A stretch of 64,000 nucleotides of DNA from Sphingobacteriaceae bacterium (GCA_947460875.1 CANHGR010000008.1:22938-86937), one strand, 5' to 3'; numbered from the stretch's first letter, positions 8,876-18,307 are shown. The notes: generated by a model not told the origin, from the letters alone. Numbers and translations: made by a program.

Positions 8876-10123
8876 ATGGCTGATCGTATTTTTATTTTAG
8901 TAATAATCAGCATTCTCTTGTTGCTGATTGATTGGTATATCTATAGAGCAGTTCGAGCAATTAAGCCTGGCTGGGCCAAGAATAGCCTACCATACATCTG
9001 GTGGGGCTACTCGGTGTTGCTGATAGTTGGAGTATTCATCGGCATATTTTTCAACTTGCGCCTATCACTAAGAGCAATCATTTTAGTTGCCTTTTTCATG
9101 ACAGTAATATCCAAGATATTGCTGTTACCTTTTGTATTGGTTGATGATCTACGACGCGCTGTTTTGTGGGTAAAACAAAAATATTTCTATTCGGCCAAAA
9201 AGTCTGATGCAGAACCTAAAACAAAGGAAACAATAACTCGATCCGATTTTATTATAAAAGCAGGTATCGCGGTAGCTGCATTGCCTTTTGCAACTCTGAC
9301 TTACGGCATTATTTCGGGAGCCTACGATTATCAGATAAACCGAAGAAAAATCTACCTTCCCAACCTGCCAAAGGCATTCGATGGCATTAAGCTTGCGCAA
9401 CTATCAGACATTCATTCTGGTAGCTTTTACAATAAAAAAGCTGTACTAGGCGGAGTTGAGATGCTCCTGGCAGAGAAGCCTGATATTATATTCTTTACCG
9501 GAGATCTTGTTAATAATGTTGCTCCTGAGATGAAAGACTACCAGGATATATTCTCTAAAGTTAAGGCCCCTCTTGGTGTTTATTCCATCTTGGGAAACCA
9601 TGATTACGGCGATTACTATTACGGACCGGGCCCATCAGCAGCAAAAGCAAGCAATCTTGTTGCAGTTAAAAATATCCATAACGTTCTTGGGTGGGACCTC
9701 TTAATAAATGCAAACCGGATAGTAAAAGTTGACAACGAAGAAATCTCAATTATTGGAATTGAAAATTGGGGTGCAGGTCGTTTCCCTAAATATGGCAAAA
9801 TGGACTTAGCAGTTCAGAAGACAGACAATAGTCCAGTAAAACTACTCCTTTCGCATGACCCTTCACACTGGCGTGGGCAAGTAATTTCGGAATATCCAGA
9901 AATCGACATGATGTTTAGCGGGCATACTCATGGAATGCAATTCGGTGTCGTAACTGATCGCTTTCAATGGAGTCCGATACAATACATCTATAAGGAATGG
10001 GCCGGACTGTATCAGGAAAAGCATCAACAGCTTTATGTAAACGTCGGCTACGGATTTTTAGGCTATCCCGGCAGAGTTGGTATTTTACCAGAAATTACCA
10101 TATTTGAGTTAAAGAAAGGATAA
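8876..10123 (+). CDS. Membrane-anchored metallophosphoesterase
   Basis: 415 residues. Three membrane segments fill roughly the first 100 residues, and a fourth hydrophobic stretch follows (DFIIKAGIAVAALPFATLTYG). The calcineurin-like phosphoesterase domain comes after with all metal-ligand motifs: LSDIHSG, FFTGDLVNN, LGNHDYGDYY, LLLSHDP and GHTHGMQFG. The arrangement is like YaeI/YkuE-type phosphoesterases, some of which hydrolyse UDP-sugar lipids or lipid phosphates. The active domain is probably on the outer face of the inner membrane. It starts 16 bases after the AAA+ gene stop, so it is likely co-transcribed. The substrate is not known. Confidence 0.85.
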   Translation: MADRIFILVIISILLLLIDWYIYRAVRAIKPGWAKNSLPYIWWGYSVLLIVGVFIGIFFNLRLSLRAIILVAFFMTVISKILLLPFVLVDDLRRAVLWVKQKYFYSAKKSDAEPKTKETITRSDFIIKAGIAVAALPFATLTYGIISGAYDYQINRRKIYLPNLPKAFDGIKLAQLSDIHSGSFYNKKAVLGGVEMLLAEKPDIIFFTGDLVNNVAPEMKDYQDIFSKVKAPLGVYSILGNHDYGDYYYGPGPSAAKASNLVAVKNIHNVLGWDLLINANRIVKVDNEEISIIGIENWGAGRFPKYGKMDLAVQKTDNSPVKLLLSHDPSHWRGQVISEYPEIDMMFSGHTHGMQFGVVTDRFQWSPIQYIYKEWAGLYQEKHQQLYVNVGYGFLGYPGRVGILPEITIFELKKG

Positions 10124-10138
10124 ATTATCCTGTCCTTC

Positions 10139-11002
10139 ATGAATAAACTTATCCGAAAGAGCCTTGATTTTTTGCTGTTTAGCAATGTTTTTATTGCATT
10201 GTGTGCAGTTGCGCAAGGATTGCTTTGCTATCGTTTGTTGAAGGTAGAGCCAGACAAGCTTGTGCTTGGTGTATTGTTTTGCTCAACACTGGCAATGTAT
10301 AATTACAGTATCTTATTATCAAAACCGACCGATCTGCAGTATTCAGCATTAAGATGCGCGCAATGGGGCTTCTCCCATCGTCGCTTAACAGCTACGATAA
10401 CTTTGCTCGCCATCTTGCCAATTATGCCGTTGGCTTTCTTTTTAGCTCTGTCTTCACAAATATTATTGTTCATTTTGGCTCTCATTTCTTTCGCTTATAA
10501 TCTGCCATTATTCAGATTTGAGCAAAAGAAGTTTGGTCTGAGAAATATACCCGGAATCAAATTTCTGTTGATCTCCCTAGTGTGGTCTTTAAGCTGCGTT
10601 CTTCTGCCTATTCTGGAGCTCGAGAAGCAACAAATATTCATTACAGTAGCAGATACAATCTTACTTATCGCAGCTGAATTAGTTTTTATCGCAGCTATTA
10701 CGATACCATTTGACATTCGCGACCTGTTTCAAGACAAAGAGGATGAATTGAAAACCATACCGGTTAGGTTTGGCGAAAAAAAAGCGTATCGGTTTTGCTT
10801 CACTTTATTATCTTGCTATCTGACACTTTTGTATCTGTTCACGGGCAATTTCAATGCTGACTTTATAGCACTTGCCTTTTCTGTTCTCTTAGCAGGATGG
10901 ATTATTTTCAAATCTAATTGGGAAAAAAATGAATACTATTATTTCTTATACATAGACGGGATAATGATCATTCAATATCTTTTCATCGCCACGATCAGCT
11001 AG
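10139..11002 (+). CDS. UbiA-like polytopic membrane protein
   Basis: 287 residues with about eight hydrophobic segments. One motif resembles the second aspartate-rich motif of UbiA prenyltransferases (FDIRDLFQDKEDELKTIPVRFG). The first motif (NDxxDxxxD) is not present where expected; the sequence there is AMYNYSILLSKP. It may therefore be a divergent or inactive UbiA-superfamily member. It starts 15 bases after the phosphoesterase stop and ends 3 bases before the convergent response regulator gene. If active it would move a prenyl group onto an unknown acceptor. The name hypothetical membrane protein would also be defensible. Confidence 0.6.
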   Translation: MNKLIRKSLDFLLFSNVFIALCAVAQGLLCYRLLKVEPDKLVLGVLFCSTLAMYNYSILLSKPTDLQYSALRCAQWGFSHRRLTATITLLAILPIMPLAFFLALSSQILLFILALISFAYNLPLFRFEQKKFGLRNIPGIKFLLISLVWSLSCVLLPILELEKQQIFITVADTILLIAAELVFIAAITIPFDIRDLFQDKEDELKTIPVRFGEKKAYRFCFTLLSCYLTLLYLFTGNFNADFIALAFSVLLAGWIIFKSNWEKNEYYYFLYIDGIMIIQYLFIATIS

Positions 11003-11005
11003 AAA

Positions 11006-11695
11006 CTATTCTACCACAAATTTATATCCTATTCCCCTTACAGTTTGTAAATACTCTGGCCGATCGGAATTTTCTTCAATTTTCTTTCGTAATCGAACAA
11101 TGTGCATATCCAGCGTTCTGGTATTCACATCAGAGTTATAACCCCAAACCACCATCATTAATTCATCCCTGTTGATGACCTTATTTACGTTTTTTAGGAA
11201 ATAAAGAAGGATACGATTTTCGAGAATTGTCAATTCGATCTTTTTATTGCTTTTCAACAATGAGTGTGTGTTGGGATGATGCTCTATATCTCCGAATCTA
11301 TGAAGCTCAGTTTTTTCATTTAAAACAAAGTACTTTACCTTATTTTCAATCAAGGCTACTAAAACGTCCATGTTAAATGGCTTCGTGACATAATCCGAAA
11401 CTCCAAAACTGTAAGCGTCTATTTTATCAATATCCTGCGCTTTAGCCGTCATCATGATAATTAGATTGTTAAACCCCCTTTCTCTTAAAGATTGGCACAC
11501 CTCTGAACCTTGCTTTTTCGGCAACATCCAGTCTAAAAGTACAATATCAGGATTTTCCTTCTCTATAATTGCCTCTGCCGACAATCCGTCAGCAGCTTCG
11601 ATAATAGTATATCCTTCAGCCTGTAGGCGATGACTTACTAAAAATCGAAGATTTTCATCATCTTCAACTATTGCAACCTTTATTTCTTTTTTCAT
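11006..11695 (-). CDS. Response regulator, OmpR/PhoB family
   Basis: About 229 residues. The receiver domain comes first (VAIVEDDENLRFLV; phospho-acceptor Asp in IVLLDWMLP; MTAKA; VTKPF with the conserved Lys). A winged-helix DNA-binding domain follows (LTILENRILLYFLKN, RTLDMHIVRLRKKIEEN, LQTVRGIGYKF). An in-frame start exists at 11722, but ATG 11695 (MKKEIKVAIVEDD) fits the domain start better. The gene is the last of a minus-strand unit: S9 peptidase, sensor kinase, regulator. It is presumably phosphorylated by the adjacent kinase. Target genes are unknown. Confidence 0.93.
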   Translation of the reverse strand: MKKEIKVAIVEDDENLRFLVSHRLQAEGYTIIEAADGLSAEAIIEKENPDIVLLDWMLPKKQGSEVCQSLRERGFNNLIIMMTAKAQDIDKIDAYSFGVSDYVTKPFNMDVLVALIENKVKYFVLNEKTELHRFGDIEHHPNTHSLLKSNKKIELTILENRILLYFLKNVNKVINRDELMMVVWGYNSDVNTRTLDMHIVRLRKKIEENSDRPEYLQTVRGIGYKFVVE

Positions 11696-11748
11696 GCTCT
11701 GTTGATTAACTACTCTTAGCAAATTATTCTTGGCTGGGTTATATTAAA

Positions 11749-13425
11749 CTAGTTCTCTGGTTCATACGGCAACTCAATTCTGAATTCAGATCCTTTATCT
11801 AATTTACTTTTTACAGATATTTTACCGCCCATAAAATTAACCAGTTCTTTACAAAATGCCAACCCTATACCCACACTGCCAGTTTGGTTATATTGATTTT
11901 GTATCCGATAGAACTTTTTGAATATATTACTTATTTCTGAATCAGGAATACCGATTCCCTTATCGATAAATCTGAAAATGATCAATTTCTTTTCGCTGCT
12001 AATCCTTATTAACAAGTCCCGCCTATCATCCGGCGAATATTTATAAGCATTCTCAATCAGATTATCGAAAATACTCCCCAATAGTACGGGGTCAGTTTCA
12101 AAAAATCTAATGTCTAAAAGTTCAAAGCTGATATTAAAGTCAGGGTATTTAATTTGATAAGCATTAATTAATCTCTGTACAAATTCTGCAAGAATGATAT
12201 TTTCATTTTTGATTTGGATAGACTTGTTTTCAATTTGGGTAAAGGACAACAACTTGTTCATCAAACCATTTAGCTTATCTGCTTCTTCGTCTAGAATTTT
12301 CCCGTAATGGGTTCTTTGCTTGTCTGTTAGTATAGTTGCGCTACGAATATTATTTCCTGCAATTTTTATTACACTAACCGGTGTTTTAAACTCATGTGTT
12401 AGGTTATTTATAAAGTCGTATTGCAGTTTAAACATCCTACTATTAACATTTAAGTTTCGATAAATCAGATAAGCAATTAATGTCAAAACAATATATATAG
12501 AAAGCAGTGAAGCTGCTATTGGCATAAATCTATAAGTTGTTTCATCCGATAAAAATTTTCTCGAAGAGCTTAGGTACAGTTTATAATCTGAAAAAGCTCC
12601 GGGCAATGGGATATCTGTAGAGATTAAATCCGGATTTGTATCTATTGACTCATACACAAGCGGCTGAATACTTATTTGTTGGTAAAGTTCCGGATGCACA
12701 TTGGATATCTCAAGGCGAAAAGGGTCTAAATCATATGTCAACATATCCTCCTCATAGAAAATAGAAGGTGGAAGTTCCTTAAACATCAGATCCTTAAACG
12801 ATCGCAACTCGTCTGTGCCTGGAATGTTCATATAAGTAATCCGCTTAGGCGTGATGCTATAAAAATAATTAAGCAGATCATCATTGCTAATGGCCTTTGT
12901 TGTATCCGAAGATTGTACATACTCCAAAAACTTAACTGCCATTTTATTAAATTCTCTGGCCTCTTCGGCGAAAAGATTTTTCGGAATGCCCCCTTTAAAT
13001 ATGCGAACAGAATCCGGTGACATATGCCTTTTAAACTGAAGTGCCGACTTAAGTTCCACGCCAAGACTATGGAGACTTACATGGGAAAGCGAATGATTGC
13101 TAATTTGAATATCATAGAATATAATATTCTCAACAAATGAATATTTTCTAAAAATAGTATCTGCGTATTTGCTGGCCGATGCAGAATCAAGAAAGCCTTG
13201 ATAGAATGTTATCTCAGGGACCTTTTTTTGAAAAAAATCATTGTAGGGTTTGATCGTTTCTTCCAGAACCTCTATCTTATTCGAACTAAACTCATTTTCG
13301 ATATATTTCTTTGTTAGATTGTGAGCGAGGTAAAGCGCCACTACCAGCGATATCGAAATAAGTATTAAAAAAAAGACAATTAGCAAATAATTCTTCCGAT
13401 AAGATAAAGGCTGATGATCGTTCAT
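11749..13425 (-). CDS. Sensor histidine kinase
   Basis: 558 residues. A first membrane helix near the N-terminus (LLIVFFLILISISLVVALYL) and a second one after about 300 residues enclose a large periplasmic sensor region of no recognised fold. The kinase part follows directly: dimerisation/phospho-acceptor box THEFKTPVSV, N-box NLIENAYKYSP, G1 DKGIGIPD, F-box FKKFYRI and G2 GIGLAFCKEL. No HAMP domain is apparent between membrane helix and H-box. The stop is 53 bases upstream of the regulator's chosen start, and the start lies 2 bases after the peptidase stop. Signal unknown. Confidence 0.93.
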   Translation of the reverse strand: MNDHQPLSYRKNYLLIVFFLILISISLVVALYLAHNLTKKYIENEFSSNKIEVLEETIKPYNDFFQKKVPEITFYQGFLDSASASKYADTIFRKYSFVENIIFYDIQISNHSLSHVSLHSLGVELKSALQFKRHMSPDSVRIFKGGIPKNLFAEEAREFNKMAVKFLEYVQSSDTTKAISNDDLLNYFYSITPKRITYMNIPGTDELRSFKDLMFKELPPSIFYEEDMLTYDLDPFRLEISNVHPELYQQISIQPLVYESIDTNPDLISTDIPLPGAFSDYKLYLSSSRKFLSDETTYRFMPIAASLLSIYIVLTLIAYLIYRNLNVNSRMFKLQYDFINNLTHEFKTPVSVIKIAGNNIRSATILTDKQRTHYGKILDEEADKLNGLMNKLLSFTQIENKSIQIKNENIILAEFVQRLINAYQIKYPDFNISFELLDIRFFETDPVLLGSIFDNLIENAYKYSPDDRRDLLIRISSEKKLIIFRFIDKGIGIPDSEISNIFKKFYRIQNQYNQTGSVGIGLAFCKELVNFMGGKISVKSKLDKGSEFRIELPYEPEN

Positions 13426-13427
13426 TA

Positions 13428-15314
13428 TTAGTTATTGCCTATATTATTAGCAAGAAGCTCTTCCAATTTCCGATAAAATTCTCGCCTATTAGCCTGATTT
13501 TTGAACGTATGTCTTTCTTCATCTTTCAATAAATAGCTGACAGGAACCTGGCGCTTCTTTAACTCCTTTACAAACTGATTTGTGCCATTAACATTTACCC
13601 TAGGGTCTTTTCCACCCTGCGCTATTAGTACCGGGACCTGAATTTTGTCAGTATGAAAGACAGGTGAAACCGCCCTAAAATAATCCGCGTCCCGTTCAGG
13701 ATCACCCACCATCTCGTAGTACATCTCTAAAGAAGGCTTAACATATGGAGGCGTGCTTTTCATATAAGTAAATAGATTTATTAATCCAGAATAAGATGCT
13801 CCACAAGCATATAGCTTTGGCTGGAAACATAGCCCATGCAAAGCAGAATATCCTCCAAAGCTGGAGCCATAAATAGCGATGCGCTCTGGATCAGCTATGT
13901 TTTCGTCAATGAGCCATTTCACGCCGTCAGTAATGTCATTTTGCATATCGGTTCCCCATTTCTTAAATCCTGCCGTCCAGAACTCCTTTCCATAACCTGT
14001 CGAACCTCTGAAATTCATCTGAAAAACGGCATAGCCACGATTCGCTAAAAACTGAACTTCTGGGTTAAACTCCCAAGAAACTCTTGATGATGGACCACCA
14101 TGAGGCAGAACAACCATCGGCAAATCTAGACCGTTAGTGCCCTTAGGAATAGTCAAGTATCCATTTATCTCCAATCCATCCCTGCTTTTATAAGATATCG
14201 GTTTCATTTCGCACATCTCATCTTCTTTTAGTAATGGGTTAATATCACTCAACTTTACTATTTTATGATCCGATAAGGTGTACAGATAATGTGCTCCCGG
14301 GGTTTTATCCGTGTACGTTCTTACAATGAACTTTTTCAAAGAAGAATCCCTATCGACGATTGTCAATTCAGTATCAGGAAATTTCTTCTCGAGATCGGCG
14401 AAAACCGCTTTTTTTTCGGCATCTAAATAATAACGCTGCTTTTTCCAAGTTTCGTAAATGGCATACAGTACCGTTTTTCTCCTAACGGAGTGAACACCAT
14501 CAATCACATCCGCTACAGCGCTACTAAATATTTCCCTTTTTTCACGTCCCTTTTTGCAATCGAACTCAATTAAAGCAGTTTTATCACGGCCTTGATTAGA
14601 AAGTGCATAAATCGTTTCTTTGTTATCACCTGAAAAACTAATAGGCGCAAGCAGCGTTTTAAAATTATTTGTAATTACAGGCCTGAAATCATCGCTCTCG
14701 CTATCACGATATAGCAAAGTCTCATTTGTACCGTCGCTTGAGATCGCCATTCTAAGCTTACCCTCCTGGTCAGTATACCAATTTGTAATATTTCCTGGAT
14801 TCTGAACCGCCAAAACCAGTTTGTTGTCTCTTATATTTAAGCGATATGCGTCAAAAACAGTTGAATCACGCTTATTAAGGGAAATCAAAAGTTCGTCATT
14901 CCAAATTCTAGTTGGATTTATAAATTTCAGCCGGATGTTATCCTCAGACAATACCTCTCTGCTAGTTTTTCCATCTTTACTGACAACCCATAAATGTACT
15001 CGATCACTATTCGTTTTATCCTTTAGATATATAAGTTCATTATTGTTTGCCCAAAAATAATACGAAACGTCTCGGTCTATTTCATTTGTTATTCGGCTGA
15101 CCTTCTTTCCATCGGCAGACTGAATAAAAATATTTAACTTGCTTTTATAGGATTGCAAATAAGATATATGCTTGCCATCCGGCGATATTAAATAAGAAGT
15201 TTTAACCGGATCCGTAAAGAAATCTTCCAAGGAAATCTGCCTGACTGTATCTTGCCGACTACAGCCAGCAACGACAATCCAAACTATAAGGCAGAAATAT
15301 TTTAGTCTCAACAT
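13428..15314 (-). CDS. S9 family (prolyl oligopeptidase) peptidase, lipoprotein
   Basis: 628 residues. The N-terminus is a short hydrophobic signal ending in a lipobox-like VAGC, so it is probably a membrane-anchored lipoprotein. A beta-propeller region of TolB/WD40-like repeats (LISPDGKHISYLQSY and others) fills the first 360 residues. The C-terminal alpha/beta-hydrolase domain carries Ser in GSSFGGYSAL, Asp in AQGGKDPRV and His in DEERHTF. The family cleaves short peptides, often after proline or alanine. It is the first gene of an operon with a sensor kinase and regulator, which is unusual and suggests a link between peptide processing and signalling (inference). Confidence 0.9.
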   Translation of the reverse strand: MLRLKYFCLIVWIVVAGCSRQDTVRQISLEDFFTDPVKTSYLISPDGKHISYLQSYKSKLNIFIQSADGKKVSRITNEIDRDVSYYFWANNNELIYLKDKTNSDRVHLWVVSKDGKTSREVLSEDNIRLKFINPTRIWNDELLISLNKRDSTVFDAYRLNIRDNKLVLAVQNPGNITNWYTDQEGKLRMAISSDGTNETLLYRDSESDDFRPVITNNFKTLLAPISFSGDNKETIYALSNQGRDKTALIEFDCKKGREKREIFSSAVADVIDGVHSVRRKTVLYAIYETWKKQRYYLDAEKKAVFADLEKKFPDTELTIVDRDSSLKKFIVRTYTDKTPGAHYLYTLSDHKIVKLSDINPLLKEDEMCEMKPISYKSRDGLEINGYLTIPKGTNGLDLPMVVLPHGGPSSRVSWEFNPEVQFLANRGYAVFQMNFRGSTGYGKEFWTAGFKKWGTDMQNDITDGVKWLIDENIADPERIAIYGSSFGGYSALHGLCFQPKLYACGASYSGLINLFTYMKSTPPYVKPSLEMYYEMVGDPERDADYFRAVSPVFHTDKIQVPVLIAQGGKDPRVNVNGTNQFVKELKKRQVPVSYLLKDEERHTFKNQANRREFYRKLEELLANNIGNN

Positions 15315-15618
15315 CTTTTTGCCTAATCGAAACTTAATAAAACTTGGATTTCTAGCTTTTCTATCCTTAGCATTACAAAACGTTTTGAATGTTTAAGTTA
15401 CTAAAATCAACCTGCCAAAAATATTCATCAAGGTAACAAATACAATACAGGTTGATCTGAAAAGCGATCAAGCAGAATCACACGATTTTATCTATTGTTT
15501 CCTTATTAATGCACTGTCAAATTTTGTCATTGACTAGATAAAAAACGTATCATAAAATCATTAACTTTAGATGTTTGTGAATAGATCATTGTTTGATTTG
15601 CTGTCCTAAAGTTCGATT
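15315..15618. other. Divergent intergenic region between S9 peptidase and TPR genes
   Basis: About 300 bases without a gene. It holds the peptidase operon promoter (15416-15446) and a perfect 12-base palindrome CAAAACGTTTTG at 15376-15387 between that promoter and the peptidase ATG. On the other side a weak -7-like TAACTTTA (15562-15569) precedes the TPR gene, with no matching -33 element. Confidence 0.5.
15416..15446 (-). promoter_or_regulatory. Promoter of the S9 peptidase-kinase-regulator operon
   Basis: Minus-strand ATTG, a 19-base spacer, then TATTTTTG: one base off the Bacteroidota -33/-7 consensus. The expected start is near 15410, leaving a leader of roughly 95 bases before ATG 15314. 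The palindrome at 15376-15387 lies inside that leader. Confidence 0.5.
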
Positions 15619-17424
15619 ATGAAAAAGCTTTTGATATTTTCCTTCCTGATTTTTGCCCTCAATTCTGCGAAAGCCCAAACATCTGTAGACGAGGCGTTAG
15701 CCATGCAATTTTATCAGGATGGCGACTATGAAAAAGCCCTCACCATCTACGGACGACTATTTAGCCGTAGTCGAAATCAAACTTATTACGACTCTTATTT
15801 CAATACGTTGTTAAAGCTAAGACATTTTGAAGAGGCAGACAAACTAGTAAAAAGTCAAATAAAATCCGAACCTGCAAACTATGCCTTTCAGGTTGATTAC
15901 GGAAAACTTTTGCGAGAGCGTGGCGAACTTGATAAGGCTATAGACTGGTATGAAAATCTGATCAAAAATACTCCTAAAAATGAATTTGCCATTAGTGATC
16001 TTGCTAACAACTTATTTAAAGCCCAAGCACTCGACTATGCTATAAAGACATACATGCATGGCCGAAAAATACTGAATAGTGAGTCGGCTTTTACGTATGA
16101 CCTTTTGAACATCTACAGAGTTCAAAATAACAAAGAACTGCTCGTGCAGGAATATCTAAATATACTTTCTACTGAACAGCAGATTTTAAACCAAGTAAAA
16201 AGTGTTCTATCTCGTTCCCTGCAAGAAAACGTCGATTATGACATGCTAAAGACTGCTATCCTTCGACGCATTCAAAAATCCCCACAAAATTTAGCATACG
16301 AGCAGCTTTTGTCCTGGGTTTATATCCAGCAAAAAGATTTTGATCTTGCCTTGAGACAGACCATCGCTTTAGACAAACGACTAAAAGAAAATGGCGAACG
16401 TGTTTACGACATTATCGGACTTCTTCTTGCTAATAAAGCTTATATAACTACAATTGATGGTCTTCAATATCTCATCGGTAAGGGCAAAGAAAATGACTAT
16501 TATATAATTTCCAGGATTGAGCTGATAAAAACCAAGCAACTGATGGTCACGGCGGGAAAATATACTACCGCTGATTTGTTGCAATTGGAAAAAGATTATA
16601 TCTCTATAATCCAAGAGTATGGACGTATTAGCGATGGATCTGACGCAATCCGCCAATTGGCTAACCTGCAAGCCTTTTATTTAAACAAACCATTAGACGC
16701 GAAGAAACTGCTCGAAGACTTACTATTGGTACGTGGCTTGTCGGCAAATGTTATTGCCCAATCAAAGTTAGATTTGGGCGATGTTTACATACTTGCAGGA
16801 GAAGAATGGGAAGCGGCCCTTATCTATGGACAAGTAGAAAAACAATTAGCTAATGAGCCTCTCGGGCAAGAGGCAAAATATCGAAGTGCAAAACTTTCTT
16901 ACTACCAGGGAGAATTTGACTGGGCAAAAGCACAATTAGACGTCCTAAAGAGCTCTACCTCACAGCTAATGGCGAACGACGCACTAAATCTAAGTTTGTT
17001 GATCGGCGAAAATACGATATCTGCAACAGACACGAATGCATTGCGAAACTACGCGCGCGCAGATTTCTTGATTTTCAAAAGTCAGTTTGAGCCAGCTATT
17101 TCAATTCTGGATAGCATTAATCTTAAATACCCTAAAAATTCCCTTTCTGATGACATACTCATGGCAAAGGCGAAAATCTATATTAAACAAAACGATTTAC
17201 CCCAAGCCATTGCCCAACTTCAAAAGATAATAGATTCTTATAGTTCCGATCTATGGGGGGATGATGCAATTTTTACCCTCGCTGATATCTATGAAACAAA
17301 ACTAAGTGATCCAGATAAAGCCAAAGCCTTGTATGAAAAAATAATTCTCGATTTCCCGGGAAGCTTATTTGTAATCGAAGCCCGTAAACGTTTTCGAACC
17401 CTTCGCGGGGATAAGATTGGTTAA
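15619..17424 (+). CDS. Tetratricopeptide repeat protein, secreted
   Basis: 601 residues with a clear signal peptide (MKKLLIFSFLIFALNSAKAQ), so it is periplasmic or outer-membrane associated. Many TPR-like helical pairs run along the whole chain, for example EALAMQFYQDGDYEKALTIY at the start and LADIYETKLSDPDKAKALYE near the end. Such proteins act as scaffolds in envelope complexes. No catalytic motif is visible. It is followed after 26 bases by DUF4286 and then rfbC on the same strand. The partner is unknown. Confidence 0.85.
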   Translation: MKKLLIFSFLIFALNSAKAQTSVDEALAMQFYQDGDYEKALTIYGRLFSRSRNQTYYDSYFNTLLKLRHFEEADKLVKSQIKSEPANYAFQVDYGKLLRERGELDKAIDWYENLIKNTPKNEFAISDLANNLFKAQALDYAIKTYMHGRKILNSESAFTYDLLNIYRVQNNKELLVQEYLNILSTEQQILNQVKSVLSRSLQENVDYDMLKTAILRRIQKSPQNLAYEQLLSWVYIQQKDFDLALRQTIALDKRLKENGERVYDIIGLLLANKAYITTIDGLQYLIGKGKENDYYIISRIELIKTKQLMVTAGKYTTADLLQLEKDYISIIQEYGRISDGSDAIRQLANLQAFYLNKPLDAKKLLEDLLLVRGLSANVIAQSKLDLGDVYILAGEEWEAALIYGQVEKQLANEPLGQEAKYRSAKLSYYQGEFDWAKAQLDVLKSSTSQLMANDALNLSLLIGENTISATDTNALRNYARADFLIFKSQFEPAISILDSINLKYPKNSLSDDILMAKAKIYIKQNDLPQAIAQLQKIIDSYSSDLWGDDAIFTLADIYETKLSDPDKAKALYEKIILDFPGSLFVIEARKRFRTLRGDKIG

Positions 17425-17447
17425 ACTTCAGAAGAATTATATCTTCG
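17416..17447 (+). promoter_or_regulatory. Possible internal promoter before DUF4286
   Basis: ATTG, a 20-base spacer, then TATCTTCG, a one-mismatch form of TAnnTTTG. The -7 element ends 3 bases before ATG 17451, so a transcript from here would be leaderless or nearly so. It overlaps the end of the upstream TPR gene. Confidence 0.35.
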
Positions 17448-17450
17448 CGA

Positions 17451-17759
17451 ATGATCTTATATAACATCACCGTTATCATTGACGAATCCATAAGTGATCA
17501 ATGGCTTGATTGGATACAAAACGATCACCTTCCCGAAATAATGGCTACAGAACTTTTTGAGTCCTTTCGTTTATTAAAAGTGCTCGACTCGCCCAATGAA
17601 GGAGTCACGTATTGTATCCAGCTAATTGTTGAAAACGAGGAGAAATACGGTCGGTACCTACGCAAATTTGAGCCGCAATTTCGATCTCAACACATCAATA
17701 AATTCGGCAACAGTCTAGTAATTTTTCCATCAGCGATGGAATTTATAGTACATATATGA
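17451..17759 (+). CDS. DUF4286 family protein
   Basis: A 102-residue cytoplasmic protein matching the DUF4286 type found in Bacteroidota: MILYNITVIIDESI at the N-terminus, then WLDWIQNDHLPEIM and a ferredoxin-like alternation of strands and helices. Its biochemical role is unknown. The last 4 bases overlap the start of rfbC (ATGA type), which suggests translational coupling. No catalytic residues can be named. Confidence 0.8.
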   Translation: MILYNITVIIDESISDQWLDWIQNDHLPEIMATELFESFRLLKVLDSPNEGVTYCIQLIVENEEKYGRYLRKFEPQFRSQHINKFGNSLVIFPSAMEFIVHI

Positions 17760-18304
17760 CGTTCATCGACACTCCAATCAAAGACCTATTTGTTATCCAG
17801 CCCAAAATCTGGGAAGATGAACGGGGATATTTTTATGAATCCTATAGCGAAAAACGATTTGAAGATAAAAGCATCTTCACTCATTTTGTTCAAGACAACC
17901 AATCGTTGTCCCAAACAGGAACTCTGCGTGGATTGCATGCGCAAACATCTCCTTTTGAACAGGGAAAACTCGTAAGGGTGATACAGGGAAAAGTATTGGA
18001 TGTTGCGGTCGATATTCGCAAAAATTCGGCTACTTTTGGACAACATTTTACAGTAGAACTAGGTGGAGATACTCACAAAATGCTGTGGATTCCCCCCGGT
18101 TTCTTACATGGCTTTATAACCCTAGAAGACAATACCATATTCACCTATAAGGTGACCAATTTATATAATAAAGATCTTGAAATTGGTTTGAGATGGGATG
18201 ATCCTGACTTAGGCATTGAATGGCAATTAGATCGAACTAAGATCATTTTATCTGAAAAAGACAAGGCGCTTCCAGCGTGGAAAGAATTTGAAAGCCCGTT
18301 CTAG
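17756..18304 (+). CDS. rfbC: dTDP-4-dehydrorhamnose 3,5-epimerase
   Basis: 182 residues, the usual length for RmlC/RfbC. The cupin core shows FVQDNQSLSQTGTLRGLH (with the catalytic-base His of RGLH), KLVRVIQGKVLDVAVDIR, WIPPGFLHGF and FTYKVTNLYNKD with the conserved Tyr. It epimerises C3 and C5 of dTDP-4-keto-6-deoxyglucose on the way to dTDP-L-rhamnose. The other rhamnose genes (rfbA, B, D) are not in the window, so this copy is separated from its pathway. It ends 3 bases before the convergent OmpA gene. Confidence 0.92.
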   Translation: MTFIDTPIKDLFVIQPKIWEDERGYFYESYSEKRFEDKSIFTHFVQDNQSLSQTGTLRGLHAQTSPFEQGKLVRVIQGKVLDVAVDIRKNSATFGQHFTVELGGDTHKMLWIPPGFLHGFITLEDNTIFTYKVTNLYNKDLEIGLRWDDPDLGIEWQLDRTKIILSEKDKALPAWKEFESPF

Positions 18305-18307
18305 TTC

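Noticed and set aside
10495..10716. Antisense frame within the UbiA-like gene
   Set aside because: Shadow of a hydrophobic gene with no promoter or similarity; many such frames lie opposite real genes in this window.
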